Below are positions 26,501 to 35,652 of a stretch of DNA of 49,254 nt, in pieces; within the stretch, counting starts at the first letter, position 1, and every line of letters begins with the position of its first letter. The position numbers and the translations under genes are program-made. The DNA is from Opitutia bacterium (GTDB lineage Bacteria; Verrucomicrobiota; Verrucomicrobiia; Opitutales; Opitutaceae), in contig CANGHW010000025.1 of NCBI GenBank assembly GCA_947453695.1, forward strand, positions 1-49,254, written 5' to 3'. The notes beneath the pieces are model-generated. The model was not told the DNA's origin. It saw nothing but the letters and a program-made list of their open reading frames with translations, and made no database searches.

Positions 26501-27449
26501 ACCCGACTCAGTCGATGGCTTCGATTTCTCCGTCCTCGATACGGGCGTAGGCATCGCCGCCGCGGATTTGCCGACGCTCTTCCAGCCGTTCCACCAAGCC
26601 ACCGACGGCCGTCCGCCCGAACCCGGCACCGGCCTCGGCCTCGCGATTAGCCACCGCTTCGTCGCCCTCCTCGGCGGCGATCTCCGCGCCACGAGCGAGC
26701 GCGGCCATGGCAGCCGGTTCACCTTTTCCCTTCGCCTGCCGATACTCGCCGTAACGGCCGACGCGCCGAACGACTCCCCAGCCCATATTGCGGGCTATGT
26801 GGGGCCACGTCGCCGCCTCCTCGTTGTCGACGATGTTGCCGTCAACCGTCACGTCCTCCACGAGCTTCTCACTCCTATCGGCTTCCTCGTCACCGAAGCC
26901 GCCAGTGGCGAACAAGCCCTCGAGCTTTGCGCCGCCGAAACGCCTGACCTCGTGTTTCTCGATCTCCGCATGCCCGGTATGGACGGCCTCGAGCTCGCGA
27001 AACGACTCCGCGCCCTCCCCTCCGGCCCGCGCCTCAAACTCATCGCAATGTCGGCCTCCGTGCTCGCCTTCAACCGCGACGACGCCTTCGCCGCCGGTTG
27101 CGATGACTTCCTCCCCAAACCTTTCCGCGAAGCCGACCTGCTCGCCCGACTAAGCCTCGCCCTCCGCCTCGACTGGCAGACCATCGCCGAGTCCGCTCCT
27201 CCCCTCACCGGCTCGCGTTCACCGTTCAGCGGAACCGCGACTCAACTCGCACCAGCCCACTTGGCCGAACTCCTCGCCATCGCCCGCCGTGGCGAAATCG
27301 TCGCCTTCCGCCGCCGCCTCGCCGAACTGCGCCCTACCGCCGGCCGCGCCGACGCACTGCTCGAAGGCCTCGACACCCTCGCGAAAAGTTATCGCATGGA
27401 ACGCATCCGCGAACTCCTCGAACGCGCCCAGCCCGTCCCGCCGTCATGA
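23553..27449 (+). CDS. Hybrid histidine kinase: periplasmic propeller, Y_Y_Y domain, kinase and receiver
   Basis: A 1298-residue one-protein phosphorelay. Signal peptide about 1-28, then a long periplasmic sensor of two-component-regulator propeller repeats (about 35-680; blades with [38 protein letters not shown]), a Y_Y_Y domain (about 700-775: [20 protein letters not shown]) and a membrane helix (about 783-802). A short coiled coil leads into HisKA with the H-box [20 protein letters not shown] (His848), HATPase ([29 protein letters not shown]) and a receiver domain (LLVVDD ... [11 protein letters not shown], Asp1137). About 90 residues without an obvious domain or phosphotransfer histidine follow. 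It resembles polysaccharide-sensing hybrid systems. Start: ATG 23553. Its stop overlaps the response regulator start (ATGA). Confidence 0.93.
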   Translation: MPTRVLPRWLALAVAVFTACVLAPPGRTAEADERGLPLVRAYGRLEHKAHALFHAPLVTPDGLYYAGNQLALMEFDGRTWRILKIPPTYTRALALGPDGNFYVGDEDQLGVFPPPGNTDPVYRSLLDRVPADAKPFGSVRDVVTWHGDVYFATDKNILRYDLADQSFRVWPLTGKFRNRLSAIGDRLILHRRGEGLDELVNDAWQPLSRDPAFAAAGTNGFVIAGTPATRELLVGLATRGLFRLLPDGTLAPWRTGADSILARTQLLTALRLNDGAIAIGTESEGLVILSAEGKFERQISRESGLPHATVFALAEDRDGGLWASTNSGPARVNWRSAATWFDHRNSGLTDAAAADFTRHDGVFHYLSADGLYRLLPSDDPRRPARFERDPRVGVQVRLTSLLSHPGGLLLASAAGLQRLSHAGLELLAAVPDGLKSLAASKSQPNRIYFATDRGVGTGTFAPDGTWRTEGDIPGITGECEDTIEAPDGTLWVSTVSRGVYRVTRPTGATDWRQATAQLLSTSAGLPEGHSLIFLWETGFGLHFDTAKGLYRSEPTTTRFVADTALTAWEPRSMVLNPVAGGAPGELWTNGLLTDYKTKEVPYPLLRIRRTATGAIEPTPMPDEIHELFAGSGARRIFWEPGPDGAGIVWGKGELGLVRLEIGRLINRRRASAPLIRDVSAEGRTVSLPTAGPVDLALRFSPAPITITFASGRFGAPEFERFQTRLVGFNDEWSPPTRRNDASFTNLERGPFVFEVRGIDPQGRPGPSASLTLRVAPPWPRSNLAYALYALAAIGAIASFIRWRLHHAERERARLEKLVADRTAELAVAKEQAESANRAKSAFLANMSHELRTPLNGVIGYAQVLMNDRELTTKNRERLRVVQTSGEHLLRMINEVLDFSKIEAGKLELRPAPFHLPQLLRDIAAALSQRAEQKELTFHFEPAADLPELVIGDSLKLRQVLDNLLGNAIKFTTAGSITLRVTRTPDSVDGFDFSVLDTGVGIAAADLPTLFQPFHQATDGRPPEPGTGLGLAISHRFVALLGGDLRATSERGHGSRFTFSLRLPILAVTADAPNDSPAHIAGYVGPRRRLLVVDDVAVNRHVLHELLTPIGFLVTEAASGEQALELCAAETPDLVFLDLRMPGMDGLELAKRLRALPSGPRLKLIAMSASVLAFNRDDAFAAGCDDFLPKPFREADLLARLSLALRLDWQTIAESAPPLTGSRSPFSGTATQLAPAHLAELLAIARRGEIVAFRRRLAELRPTAGRADALLEGLDTLAKSYRMERIRELLERAQPVPPS

Positions 27450-28327
27450 CCCGCCCCACCTCCGGCCGCATCCTCGTCGTCGACGACACGCCCGCCAACC
27501 TCTCGCTCCTCCTCGACGCGCTCACCGAGGCCGGCCACGAAATCCTCGTCGCCGAGGGTGGCCGCAGCGCGCTCTCACTCCTCGAACACACGACGCCCGA
27601 CCTTGTGTTGATGGACTTCGTCATGCCCGGCATGGATGGCATCGCCACCTGCCAACGCCTGAAAGCCCGCCCCGAGTGCCGCGAGGTGCCCGTGCTCTTC
27701 ATGACCGCGCTCGACGAGCCCGAGCAAAAACTCCGCGCCTTCGAGGCCGGCGCGCTCGATTACATCACCAAGCCCGTCTATCCGCCCGAGGTGCTCGCCC
27801 GCGTCGCCGCGCACCTCCAAATCCGCACGCTGCAGAAATCCCTCGCCGACGAGCTCGCTCTCCGCGTCGAAGCGGAAAACCAACTCAGCCAGTCTCTCGA
27901 TCGCGCCGTTGTGCTCGCCGATGCCACCGGCCGCATCGTCTTCAGCACCCGCCTCGCCGAGGACTTGCTGCACAAGCATTTCCCCGCGCGCGCCGCGCAC
28001 ACGCTGCCTCCTGGCCTTGATACCGACGGCGCCCTCCTCGCCCGCCGCTTCGCCGAGCACGGCCGCAATGACCTCCAAATGTTCATTCTCGAAGAACGCG
28101 GCGCACCACCGGGCCCCGCCGTCCTCATGAAACTCGGCCTCACTGCGAGGGAGGCCGAAGTCCTCTACTGGATCGCTCAAGGTAAAAGTAATCCCGACAC
28201 CGCCACTATCCTCGGCGCGAGCGTGCGCACCGTCCACAAGCACGTGGAGCACATCTTCCAAAAACTCGGTGTTGAGACCCGCAACGCCGCCGCCCTTACC
28301 GCGCTGGAATTGCTGCGTCCCCGGTAG
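27446..28327 (+). CDS. Response regulator with receiver, PAS-like linker and LuxR-type DNA-binding domain
   Basis: A 293-residue protein. The receiver domain occupies about 8-122 ([18 protein letters not shown]; phospho-acceptor Asp57 in [13 protein letters not shown]; conserved Lys in YITKP). The middle, about 123-220, is a helix followed by a PAS-like strand pattern ([20 protein letters not shown]). The C terminus is a NarL/LuxR helix-turn-helix ([20 protein letters not shown] ... [16 protein letters not shown]). The start ATG overlaps the kinase stop by 4 bp, so the two are produced together. By its domains it is the output partner of the hybrid kinase, although the kinase has its own receiver. 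Target genes are not evident. Confidence 0.92.
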   Translation: MTRPTSGRILVVDDTPANLSLLLDALTEAGHEILVAEGGRSALSLLEHTTPDLVLMDFVMPGMDGIATCQRLKARPECREVPVLFMTALDEPEQKLRAFEAGALDYITKPVYPPEVLARVAAHLQIRTLQKSLADELALRVEAENQLSQSLDRAVVLADATGRIVFSTRLAEDLLHKHFPARAAHTLPPGLDTDGALLARRFAEHGRNDLQMFILEERGAPPGPAVLMKLGLTAREAEVLYWIAQGKSNPDTATILGASVRTVHKHVEHIFQKLGVETRNAAALTALELLRPR

Positions 28328-28388
28328 ATACCGAACGTCGCGCAGATTTCACTCCGCGCTACCCGTCCGGCGAACGCCAGGCTCCAAC

Positions 28389-30188
28389 CTACTTCGTAGC
28401 CTTCAGTCGCGTCAGCAACCGCGCGCTCTCTTGGTCGAGCTGGCTATTCGGTTCCACTTTCAGGGTGCGCCGCGCCCGCTCCACCGCACGGACCGCCTCG
28501 GCGGGTTGTTCCAGCTGCACCAAATGTTCGGCAAAAATCACCACTACCTCGTCGAAAAATGCGATGCCAGCGCCGCGGCCAAGGGTGTCGAGCGTCGTAT
28601 TGTAGACCCGAATTTGCTCCGGCAACGTCTGACTGGAAAACGAGCGCACCACCGTGTCGCGCGCTTGCTGCGCGCTCAGATCGGACCGCTTGCCCCGGTT
28701 TTTCTTAGCCACCCGCCCGACCTCTGCGTCCGCTTCGCTAACTTGGCCTCGGGCCCGCAAACTTTCGGCCACACGCGTCACGTAGAGAGCCTCAAGGTCG
28801 GGATAGCTCTGAAACGCCAGCGCCGCTTCGCGCACGATCGCCTCGACCGTTTTGGCGTCGCGCCCGGCCTTCTGCGCGGCCGCGATCAGGGTCTCCCACG
28901 CCGGCTGATTGCGGCGCTCGAAACTCACGGCTTTGCGCGACGCGATTCCCGCGGTCACCGCATCTCCCGCCGACAAAAAATCCGCGGCGAAATCAGAATG
29001 CACCCGCGATTGGCGAAACGACGGCAGCTCGCGAAAACGCTCCGAGAGAAATTGGAGTTCGTGGTCGGAAATCTCCCGCCACGTCTGCGGATCGCGCGCA
29101 TAGCCGGTCACAAACCGCTGCTCCGCGTAGCGCCCGGCATCGAGCTGCCATTTTTGATTGCCGTCGAGAAACCCAAACCAGGCGTGCCGCCCGTCGTTGC
29201 CCGCCCCGTAGAAAAACAGCGTGGGCACTCCGCGAGCCTTACCCACGTTAGTGGCAAAGTAAGCCTGATCGCAGCAGATCCCGCCGTCTTTCAAAATGTC
29301 CGTCATCCGGTAGGTCTTTCCCGGCCAAATCGCGACGTTATTGGCCACGCGGTCGGTGCGGTAGCACACCATGGTATAGGCCTTGGCGAGCTGCCCGAGC
29401 GGGTAGTCGGCGATCTTCTCCGCCCATTCCAACTCGGCAAACGGCGCGGCGGTATCCACTACAAACTTGAGATCGTCGGCACCCAACCGGGAAAACTTGT
29501 GAAAGGTTCGACCCAACTGTTCCTGCTTCAGCCACCAACCATACGCCTCGAGCGGAGCAGGAAATCTGCGAGGAAGCGCCGCCGGCGAAACCTGTCCATG
29601 CGGCCAGTTGGGCGGCGGAGGCACATCGAATACAACCGCGATGGCGAGGGCGAGACTGGCGTTCGCCTTAAAGCGCGCCGGATCCGCGCGATACAGCGTA
29701 TCGAGGATCGCAAAGACCGCCGGCAGGTAGTCGACCGGGGATATGAGCGCGAAAAATTCATGGGAAAACGCCGCATTGCTCGTAAGCCATCCCTGGAGAT
29801 CGCGCGACAAGCTCGCTCCCAGCGTCTGCGGCCGCGCATTGATCAGACGATTGAGGTCAGCGTGGCCGACCTTCGCCGCATTCACCGCCTCGACCCAGCG
29901 GGGCACGAAGCTCGACTCCTGCTCGGCAAATAACGCCGACCATCGGTAAACATGAAACCAGCCTTCGGCTGCGGCGAGTTTATCGCGTGAATAGGCAAGA
30001 AGCGCAGTGCGGCGCAGGCTCTCGACCTGGGTCGCCCAGCCATCGCGATTCGCGGCGGCATGGATCGCCGCCAACCGCGTTGCCGTTGGCGGTTGCAGCA
30101 CCTCAGCCTCAAGCGATGACGGCGCTTGAGCGGCCGCTCGGCTGACGCAGCCGAACAGCAGAACGAAAATGCCGAGCACATGCCGCAT
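28389..30188 (-). CDS. Exported transglutaminase-like domain protein
   Basis: A 599-residue protein with an N-terminal export signal (VLGIFVLLFGCVSRAAA; the LFGC could be a weak lipobox). Residues about 285-360 show the transglutaminase-like core: Cys305 in GGICCDQAYFATNVGKARGV, His335 in DGRHAWFGF and Asp350 in WQLDAGRY, in the expected order and spacing. The remainder is helical, with TPR-like character toward the C terminus. Transglutaminase-like proteins of bacteria act on proteins or peptidoglycan as proteases, cross-linkers or amidases, so the reaction is open. Start: ATG 30188; a GTG 15 bp upstream is possible. It is downstream of clpC but separated by a terminator. Confidence 0.75.
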   Translation of the reverse strand: MRHVLGIFVLLFGCVSRAAAQAPSSLEAEVLQPPTATRLAAIHAAANRDGWATQVESLRRTALLAYSRDKLAAAEGWFHVYRWSALFAEQESSFVPRWVEAVNAAKVGHADLNRLINARPQTLGASLSRDLQGWLTSNAAFSHEFFALISPVDYLPAVFAILDTLYRADPARFKANASLALAIAVVFDVPPPPNWPHGQVSPAALPRRFPAPLEAYGWWLKQEQLGRTFHKFSRLGADDLKFVVDTAAPFAELEWAEKIADYPLGQLAKAYTMVCYRTDRVANNVAIWPGKTYRMTDILKDGGICCDQAYFATNVGKARGVPTLFFYGAGNDGRHAWFGFLDGNQKWQLDAGRYAEQRFVTGYARDPQTWREISDHELQFLSERFRELPSFRQSRVHSDFAADFLSAGDAVTAGIASRKAVSFERRNQPAWETLIAAAQKAGRDAKTVEAIVREAALAFQSYPDLEALYVTRVAESLRARGQVSEADAEVGRVAKKNRGKRSDLSAQQARDTVVRSFSSQTLPEQIRVYNTTLDTLGRGAGIAFFDEVVVIFAEHLVQLEQPAEAVRAVERARRTLKVEPNSQLDQESARLLTRLKATK

Positions 30189-30225
30189 ATCGGAAAGTTG
30201 CACCAGATGAAGTGGAGGGGAAATG

Positions 30226-30262
30226 AAAAACCCCGGCCCGATTGCATCGGGGCCGGGGTTTT
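30226..30262 (-). terminator. Rho-independent terminator of the mcsA-mcsB-clpC unit
   Basis: The arms AAAACCCCGGCCCGA and TCGGGGCCGGGGTTTT (one C bulged) pair over a loop of about 5 nt. On the minus strand the stem ends in a run of T. It lies 28-64 bp past the clpC stop and before the transglutaminase gene, so it should end the clpC transcript. The A run on the other arm may allow function in both directions. Confidence 0.88.
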
Positions 30263-30289
30263 AATTGGGCGGCGGGTGGCCGCCGTTAA

Positions 30290-32821
30290 TTAGGGCGTCA
30301 CGCCGCTGGTCGCGGTGGGTGGTGCCTTTTGTTTGAAAACCAGCTTCTCGCCATCGCGATCGACGAGGCAGGGCTCGCCGTCCTTCACCTCACCCTTGAG
30401 CAGGGCTTCGGCGAGCGGATCTTCCAAGTAATGCTCGACCGCCCGACGCAACGGACGCGCTCCGTATTTCTCGTCATAGCCTTTCTCGATCAGGAGATCT
30501 TTAGCCCCTTGCGTGAACTCAAGGGCGATCTTCCGCTCCTTGAGGCGCTTGGCGAACGAGGCGGTCTCGAGTTCGACGATCTTGATGAGGTCATTCTTGT
30601 CGAGCGGACGGAAGAAGATGATGTCCGAGATACGATTGAGAAACTCGGGCTTGAAGACGCGTTTCGCCTCTTCGAGCACCTTCTCGCGCATTTTCTCCGC
30701 ATCGCCAAAGCTGGAAGCGGCGGCGGCAAATCCCATCGAGGTCTGGCGCTGCAAGAGCTGCGCTCCGACGTTCGAGGTCATGATTATGATCGTATTGCGG
30801 AAATCGACGACCCGACCGAGCGAATCGGTGAGGCGGCCGTCTTCCATGATCTGAAGGAGGAGCTGCAGCGCATCCGGGTGTGCCTTCTCGATTTCGTCGA
30901 AGAGGATCACGGCATACGGCTTGCGGCGCACAGCCTCGGTGAGCTGGCCACCCTCTTCATACCCGACGTAACCGGGAGGCGAGCCGACGAGGCGCGACAC
31001 CGCGAACTTCTCCATATATTCGCTCATGTCGATTTGGATGAGCGCGTCCTGGTTACCGAACATCTGTGCCGCGAGTTGCTTCGCGAGCATCGTCTTACCG
31101 ACGCCAGTTGGGCCGACAAACAGGAACGAACCGATCGGACGGCGCGGATCCTTCAGATCCGCGCGCGAGCGACGGAGTGCGCGGGCAACGGAGACCGAGG
31201 CGCCATCCTGGCCAATGACGGCCTTCTGGAGCTCGGATTCCATTGCGAGGAGCTTCTCGTTTTCCTTTTTCTCCATCCGGGAGAGCGGAATACCGGTCCA
31301 CTCGGCGACAACCTGCATCATGAGATCTTCGCCGATATCCACGCGCTTCTCGTCACGCGCTTTCTTCCACTGCTCGGTAATCTGCTCCTGCTTGGCCCGG
31401 AGCTGCTTCTCCTGATCGCGGAATTTGGCGGCCTCTTCAAAGTGCTGTTCGGCAATGGCTTTTTCCTTCTGTGCGCAAACGGCCTCAATTTCGGTCGTGA
31501 GATTTTCGACGTCCGGCGGACGGACGAGCGCGGCGATGCGCGCCCGGGAGCCAGCCTCGTCCATCACGTCGATCGCCTTGTCGGGCAGGAAACGGCCCGT
31601 GATGTAGCGATCAGAAAGCTTGGTCGCGGCCTCGATGGCTTTGTCGCTGAAGGTCGCCTTGTGGTGATCCTCATACTTTGAGCGAATACCCTTGAGGATT
31701 AGAATCGTGTCTTCGACGGAGGGAGCCTCGACCTTCACCGACTGGAAGCGGCGATCAAGGGCAGAGTCCTTCTCGATATATTTGCGATATTCGTTGAGCG
31801 TGGTCGCACCGACGCACTGTAGTTCGCCTCGGGACAGCGCGGGCTTGAAGATATTGGAAGCGTCCATCGCGCCTTCAGCGGCACCGGCGCCGACGATCGT
31901 GTGAAGCTCGTCGATGAAGAGAATGATGTTCTTCGCACGTTTGATCTCATCCATCACTGCCTTGATGCGCTCCTCGAATTGGCCGCGATACTTGGTGCCA
32001 GCGACCATAAGCGCGAGATCCAGGGTGATGACTTTTTTGTCGGCGAGGATTTCCGGCACCAGACCCGCAGCAATTTCCTGCGCGAGCCCTTCGACGATGG
32101 CCGTCTTTCCAACGCCCGCTTCTCCGATAAGCACGGGGTTATTTTTCGAGCGGCGGCAGAGGATTTGGATGACGCGGCGGATCTCGTTCTTGCGACCGAT
32201 CACCGGGTCCATCTCGCCCTTGCGCGCGAGCTCGGTGAGATCGCGACCAAAAGCCTTTAGAGCGGGCGTCTTTACCTCCTTCTTGTCCTCCGGCTGCGAA
32301 CCAGAGCGAGGTTGAGCGCCAGCTTGAGCTTCCTCTCCGGGCGTTTCACCGGGTGTCTGGCCGCCAGAGAACTGCGGATCGAGTTCACGGAGGATCTCGT
32401 TGCGCGTGCGCTCGATGTCGATGTCGAGCGACTTCAACACGCGGGCCGCAACCCCTTCGCCCTCGCGCAAGAGGCCGAGGAGGATGTGCTCGGTGCCGAC
32501 GTAAGAGTGGTTGAGCGTTTTCGCTTCCTTGCCGGCGAGTGCGAGGACCTTCTTCACGCGCGGCGTGTAAGGAATGCTGCTCTGCGTCTTCGTCTCCTGA
32601 CCGGTGCCAACCTGCTTCTCGACGGCGTTGCGCACCGTCTCAAGATCGAGGCCCATTTTTTGGAGCACGCTGACCGCGACGCCCTGGCCGAGCTTGATGA
32701 GCCCGAGAAGGATGTGTTCGGTTCCGACGTAGTTATGGTGGAAGCGGTCGGCTTCCTTGCGAGCGAGCGCGAGCACCTGTTGGGCGCGCGGCGTGAAGTT
32801 GTTCATCGGTTCCTGGGACAT
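30290..32821 (-). CDS. clpC: ATP-dependent Clp protease ATP-binding subunit ClpC
   Basis: An 843-residue AAA+ unfoldase. Two Clp_N repeats occupy about 5-150 ([26 protein letters not shown]). The first AAA domain has GEAGVGKT and [10 protein letters not shown]. The middle coiled coil carries a UVR-type motif ([17 protein letters not shown]). The second AAA domain has GPTGVGKT and a ClpP-contact loop with MGF where B. subtilis ClpC has VGF. It degrades proteins with ClpP, which is encoded at 44.8 kb, and in this family is targeted to arginine-phosphorylated substrates by McsB. Start: ATG 32821; MNNF five codons later is an alternative. Third gene after mcsA-mcsB, 19 bp after mcsB, so probably one operon. 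Confidence 0.96.
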   Translation of the reverse strand: MSQEPMNNFTPRAQQVLALARKEADRFHHNYVGTEHILLGLIKLGQGVAVSVLQKMGLDLETVRNAVEKQVGTGQETKTQSSIPYTPRVKKVLALAGKEAKTLNHSYVGTEHILLGLLREGEGVAARVLKSLDIDIERTRNEILRELDPQFSGGQTPGETPGEEAQAGAQPRSGSQPEDKKEVKTPALKAFGRDLTELARKGEMDPVIGRKNEIRRVIQILCRRSKNNPVLIGEAGVGKTAIVEGLAQEIAAGLVPEILADKKVITLDLALMVAGTKYRGQFEERIKAVMDEIKRAKNIILFIDELHTIVGAGAAEGAMDASNIFKPALSRGELQCVGATTLNEYRKYIEKDSALDRRFQSVKVEAPSVEDTILILKGIRSKYEDHHKATFSDKAIEAATKLSDRYITGRFLPDKAIDVMDEAGSRARIAALVRPPDVENLTTEIEAVCAQKEKAIAEQHFEEAAKFRDQEKQLRAKQEQITEQWKKARDEKRVDIGEDLMMQVVAEWTGIPLSRMEKKENEKLLAMESELQKAVIGQDGASVSVARALRRSRADLKDPRRPIGSFLFVGPTGVGKTMLAKQLAAQMFGNQDALIQIDMSEYMEKFAVSRLVGSPPGYVGYEEGGQLTEAVRRKPYAVILFDEIEKAHPDALQLLLQIMEDGRLTDSLGRVVDFRNTIIIMTSNVGAQLLQRQTSMGFAAAASSFGDAEKMREKVLEEAKRVFKPEFLNRISDIIFFRPLDKNDLIKIVELETASFAKRLKERKIALEFTQGAKDLLIEKGYDEKYGARPLRRAVEHYLEDPLAEALLKGEVKDGEPCLVDRDGEKLVFKQKAPPTATSGVTP

Positions 32822-32840
32822 AAGCGTGGTCTGAGGGCGA

Positions 32841-33935
32841 TTAGTTTTTTCCTGTGCTGTTGCTGAAAGTGAAATCCGGGCGGACGAAATTGGCAAACTC
32901 TGCGCGGAGGCGTTCGGCGCGAAGGAGATCGCGCTGGCCGGGTTCAAACTCCCCCTTCTGCGCGTGCTGGAGATGTCCGGGCTGCGCCTCGATGAGCAGG
33001 CGGTCGATCACACAGCGACTGGCGTCGGGGAAGATTGAGAGATCGATCCCGAGGCGGAGCAGCGAAAGGAGGTTCATCGCTTCGCCCGAGCTGAGGACGT
33101 GCGAATTCTGCAAGATGCCGTAGGCTCGCCCAATCTTGTCGAAGAGCTTGCCAGCGTCGGCTTCAAGGAGTTTTTCGCGGGCATTGAGTTCGTGTTCAAT
33201 GATCGACTGCAGCACACTGTGCAGCCGTTTGATGATTTCCTCCTCGGACTCGCCGAGCGTCGTCTGGTTGGAAATCTGGAAGATGCTACCGCTCGCATCG
33301 GAGCCCTCGCCAAAGAGACCGCGCACGACCATGCCGAGTTGGTTCACGGCGCGGACGATCTTCTCCATTTGGTTCGAGATCACGAGCGCGGGCAGGTGCA
33401 TCATCGCCGAGGCGCGCATCCCGGTCCCGAGATTGGTCGGGCACGCGGTGAGATAGCCGAGGGTTGGTGAAAATGCGTAGTCGAGATGATCCTCCAGGGC
33501 GGAATCGAGCTCGTTGATCGCGTTCCACGCCTTCTTCAGTTGGAAGCCCGAGCGGAGAACTTGAATGCGGAGGTGATCTTCTTCGTTCACCATGACGGAG
33601 AACGCTTGGTCCTTGCTGATCACGACGCCAGCGCCGCTCTTCGCCCCGATGAGTTCGCGGCTGATGAGGTGGCGCTCAACGAGGATTTGCTTCTCCAGCT
33701 CGGAAAGTTCGCCGATGGAAATATTGAGCGAGCGCTTCATCGGCGACGTCGCAGCGACTGCCGCACGGCACGTCTCGAGCGTAGCCTCCCGCTGCGCGGG
33801 TTTGGCCCAGCCAGGAAAGGCGCTGCCGGCGAGATTCCGCGCGAGTCGCACACGCGTCATGAGCACGATCGCCGTCTTACTACTGGCGGAATCCGTCAGT
33901 TCGGAAGGCGTAGCGATGAGCGAGGCGATCGTCAT
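32841..33935 (-). CDS. mcsB: Protein arginine kinase McsB
   Basis: A 364-residue phosphagen-kinase-like enzyme that by homology phosphorylates arginine side chains and so marks proteins for ClpC-ClpP. The catalytic pieces are in place: TRVRLARNL, NEEDHLRIQ (117-125), TACPTNLGTGMRAS (Cys165, the active-site cysteine region) and VRGLFGEGSDASGSIFQISN. The C-terminal RDLLRA (335-340) matches the RDxxRA phosphoarginine-binding motif of McsB, which creatine-kinase relatives lack. Start: ATG 33935, 4 bp from the mcsA stop. Length and order match the Gram-positive system. No repressor gene of the CtsR type is present. Confidence 0.95.
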   Translation of the reverse strand: MTIASLIATPSELTDSASSKTAIVLMTRVRLARNLAGSAFPGWAKPAQREATLETCRAAVAATSPMKRSLNISIGELSELEKQILVERHLISRELIGAKSGAGVVISKDQAFSVMVNEEDHLRIQVLRSGFQLKKAWNAINELDSALEDHLDYAFSPTLGYLTACPTNLGTGMRASAMMHLPALVISNQMEKIVRAVNQLGMVVRGLFGEGSDASGSIFQISNQTTLGESEEEIIKRLHSVLQSIIEHELNAREKLLEADAGKLFDKIGRAYGILQNSHVLSSGEAMNLLSLLRLGIDLSIFPDASRCVIDRLLIEAQPGHLQHAQKGEFEPGQRDLLRAERLRAEFANFVRPDFTFSNSTGKN

Positions 33936-33939
33936 GGGC

Positions 33940-34452
33940 TTAGCGCGCGGACTTGGGCGGGGACGAGACGGATTGTTTGACTTGGCTGATTTCATCGCGG
34001 GCGCGGGCGGCGTCTTCGTAGCGCTCGGACTTAATCGCCTCGGTGAGGTCGAGTTCGAGCTTGGTGAGGCGGTCGTAGAGAGATTTACGCTCCAGAGCGC
34101 GTTGCGGGACCTTGCCGGTGTGGGTGGTCCCTTTATGCATGTTATCGAGCATGGGCTCGACGATGCCTTTGAATGTCTCGTAGCAGGAGGGGCAACCGAA
34201 ACGACCGTGTTTCTTGAAATCGTTTTGGGTGAACCCACATTGTTCGCACCGCACACCCGTCGTCGGTTGCTCCGGGTTAAGCGATGCCTTCAACAGGAGG
34301 TCCGCGAGGGAAAACCCACTCGGATCCGTCACGCCCTTCGCCTGCGCGCAAGTCTCACACAGATCCACTTTGTGAACCTTATTGTTCACAATCTGAGTGA
34401 GGTGGACGGTCGCGGGTTTCGCGCAGAGATCGCATTTGAGCGGGTTGGCCAT
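33940..34452 (-). CDS. mcsA: McsA, zinc-finger/UVR activator of McsB
   Basis: A 170-residue protein with four CxxC pairs (Cys7/10, 32/35, 69/72, 87/90) that form two zinc-binding modules, and a C-terminal UVR motif (LTEAIKSERYEDAARARDEI). In Firmicutes McsA activates McsB kinase and helps deliver substrates to ClpC. Start: ATG 34452 (MANPLKCDLC), exactly before the first CxxC; the frame is open upstream but without conserved sequence. It is the first gene of the mcsA-mcsB-clpC unit, so its promoter should be between 34453 and 34644. I saw neither a CIRCE element nor a CtsR heptad there, which leaves control unknown. Confidence 0.93.
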   Translation of the reverse strand: MANPLKCDLCAKPATVHLTQIVNNKVHKVDLCETCAQAKGVTDPSGFSLADLLLKASLNPEQPTTGVRCEQCGFTQNDFKKHGRFGCPSCYETFKGIVEPMLDNMHKGTTHTGKVPQRALERKSLYDRLTKLELDLTEAIKSERYEDAARARDEISQVKQSVSSPPKSAR

Positions 34453-34644
34453 GAAAGAAGTTATTGGGTTTGCAGGCACCATGCCACACAGGCGCTCACT
34501 GGCAAGTGCGCGCGAGCGGTGCATGGCACAGCGCCGCGCCGTCGCAACGCAGTGCGCCAAGGGTGCAATCGTGACACTCCCGGAAAACTTGAGCGCGGAT
34601 GCTGCTAAGCCCCGCCGGGAGCCAACTGCCGAAGCCAGTCGGTA

Positions 34645-35511
34645 TCAAATCCGCGTGCCCTCGACCAAGACTCGCTTCCGGAATGAGGCCAGCACGCGCT
34701 GGGTGATGGGTCCGGGTTTGCCTGTGCCGATTTCACGACCGTCAAGCTTCGTAACCGGAATCACCTCGGCGCCCGTGCCGGTGAGGAAACACTCGTCGGC
34801 ACACCAGACATCATAGCGGGTCATATTGACCTCTTGGATCGGCACACCAATCTCCTGCGCGATATCGAAGATCGTGCCGCGGGTGATGCCTTTTAGCGCC
34901 CCCTGCGAGGCGGATGGCGTGTAAATCGTGCCCTTGTGAATCGTGAAGACGTTGTCCGCTGTGCACTCTGCCACGTAACCTTGGTCATTGAGCATGATCG
35001 CCTCGAGCGCACCGAACTGCTTGGCTTCGATCTTGCCCAAAATGTTGTTCATATAATTCAGCGACTTGATCGTCGGCGGCAAAGCGGCCGGATTGATGCG
35101 CCGGGTCGGCACCGTGACGATCGCAAGGCCATTCTCGTAATACTCCTTGGGATAGAGCGAAATCTTGCTGGCGATGATGAATACCGTCGGTTTCGGGCAG
35201 AGCCAGGGCGCCAAACCGAGATCGCCGACGCCTCGGGTCACGACGAGTCGAATGTAGGCGTCCGTGAGGTTGTTTTGGCGGCAGGTCTCGCAGGTCGCCC
35301 ACGCCATTTGCTCGCGGTTCAGCGGCAGGGACAGCAGAATGGCTTTCGCCGAATACTCTAGTCGCTCCAGATGCTCATCGAGGCGGAAGACATTGCCACC
35401 ATAGAGGCGGATGCCCTCAAAGACGCCATCACCATAGAGCAGACCGTGGTCAAACACGGACACCTTGGCCTCTGCGTCGTCGACAAATTTGCCATCGAGA
35501 TAGATCTTCAT
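34645..35511 (-). CDS. ilvE: Branched-chain amino acid aminotransferase (class IV)
   Basis: A 288-residue PLP enzyme of the class IV (D-amino acid / branched-chain) group. It begins with MKIYLDGKFVDDAEA and FDHGLLYGDGVFEGIRLYGG. The active-site lysine is Lys149 in TIKSLNYMNNIL, and the phosphate-binding region is seen in AECTADNVFTIHKG and FLTGTGAEVIPV. It should interconvert branched-chain 2-oxo acids and amino acids, the last step of Leu/Ile/Val synthesis. D-amino acid transaminase is a less likely reading. Start: ATG 35511. It is the same strand as mcsA but 192 bp away. Confidence 0.9.
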   Translation of the reverse strand: MKIYLDGKFVDDAEAKVSVFDHGLLYGDGVFEGIRLYGGNVFRLDEHLERLEYSAKAILLSLPLNREQMAWATCETCRQNNLTDAYIRLVVTRGVGDLGLAPWLCPKPTVFIIASKISLYPKEYYENGLAIVTVPTRRINPAALPPTIKSLNYMNNILGKIEAKQFGALEAIMLNDQGYVAECTADNVFTIHKGTIYTPSASQGALKGITRGTIFDIAQEIGVPIQEVNMTRYDVWCADECFLTGTGAEVIPVTKLDGREIGTGKPGPITQRVLASFRKRVLVEGTRI

Positions 35512-35652
35512 CGTCCCGCAGCCTAGGGCGCGGAAAAAAGTTTTGTCCAGCCCCTGCGAGGGAAAATCTGCTTGTGCTCTCGTTTTTTCGGCGAAACTGT
35601 CGCCCGAATTTCTGCGTCATCCTCGCAGGCCCCCTTTCCCAACTTCCATACT

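Noticed and set aside
28269..29933. 554-residue open frame on the plus strand
   Set aside because: Antisense to the transglutaminase-like gene, which has catalytic residues and an export signal.
34453..34644. CIRCE or CtsR operator before mcsA
   Set aside because: No TTAGCACTC-type inverted repeat and no direct heptads of the CtsR consensus were seen.
35553..35629. Inverted pair CCTGCGAGG / CCTCGCAGG between ilvE and the pseudopilin gene
   Set aside because: The arms are perfect but 59 bp apart with no promoter relation that I could define; likely chance or a minor element.
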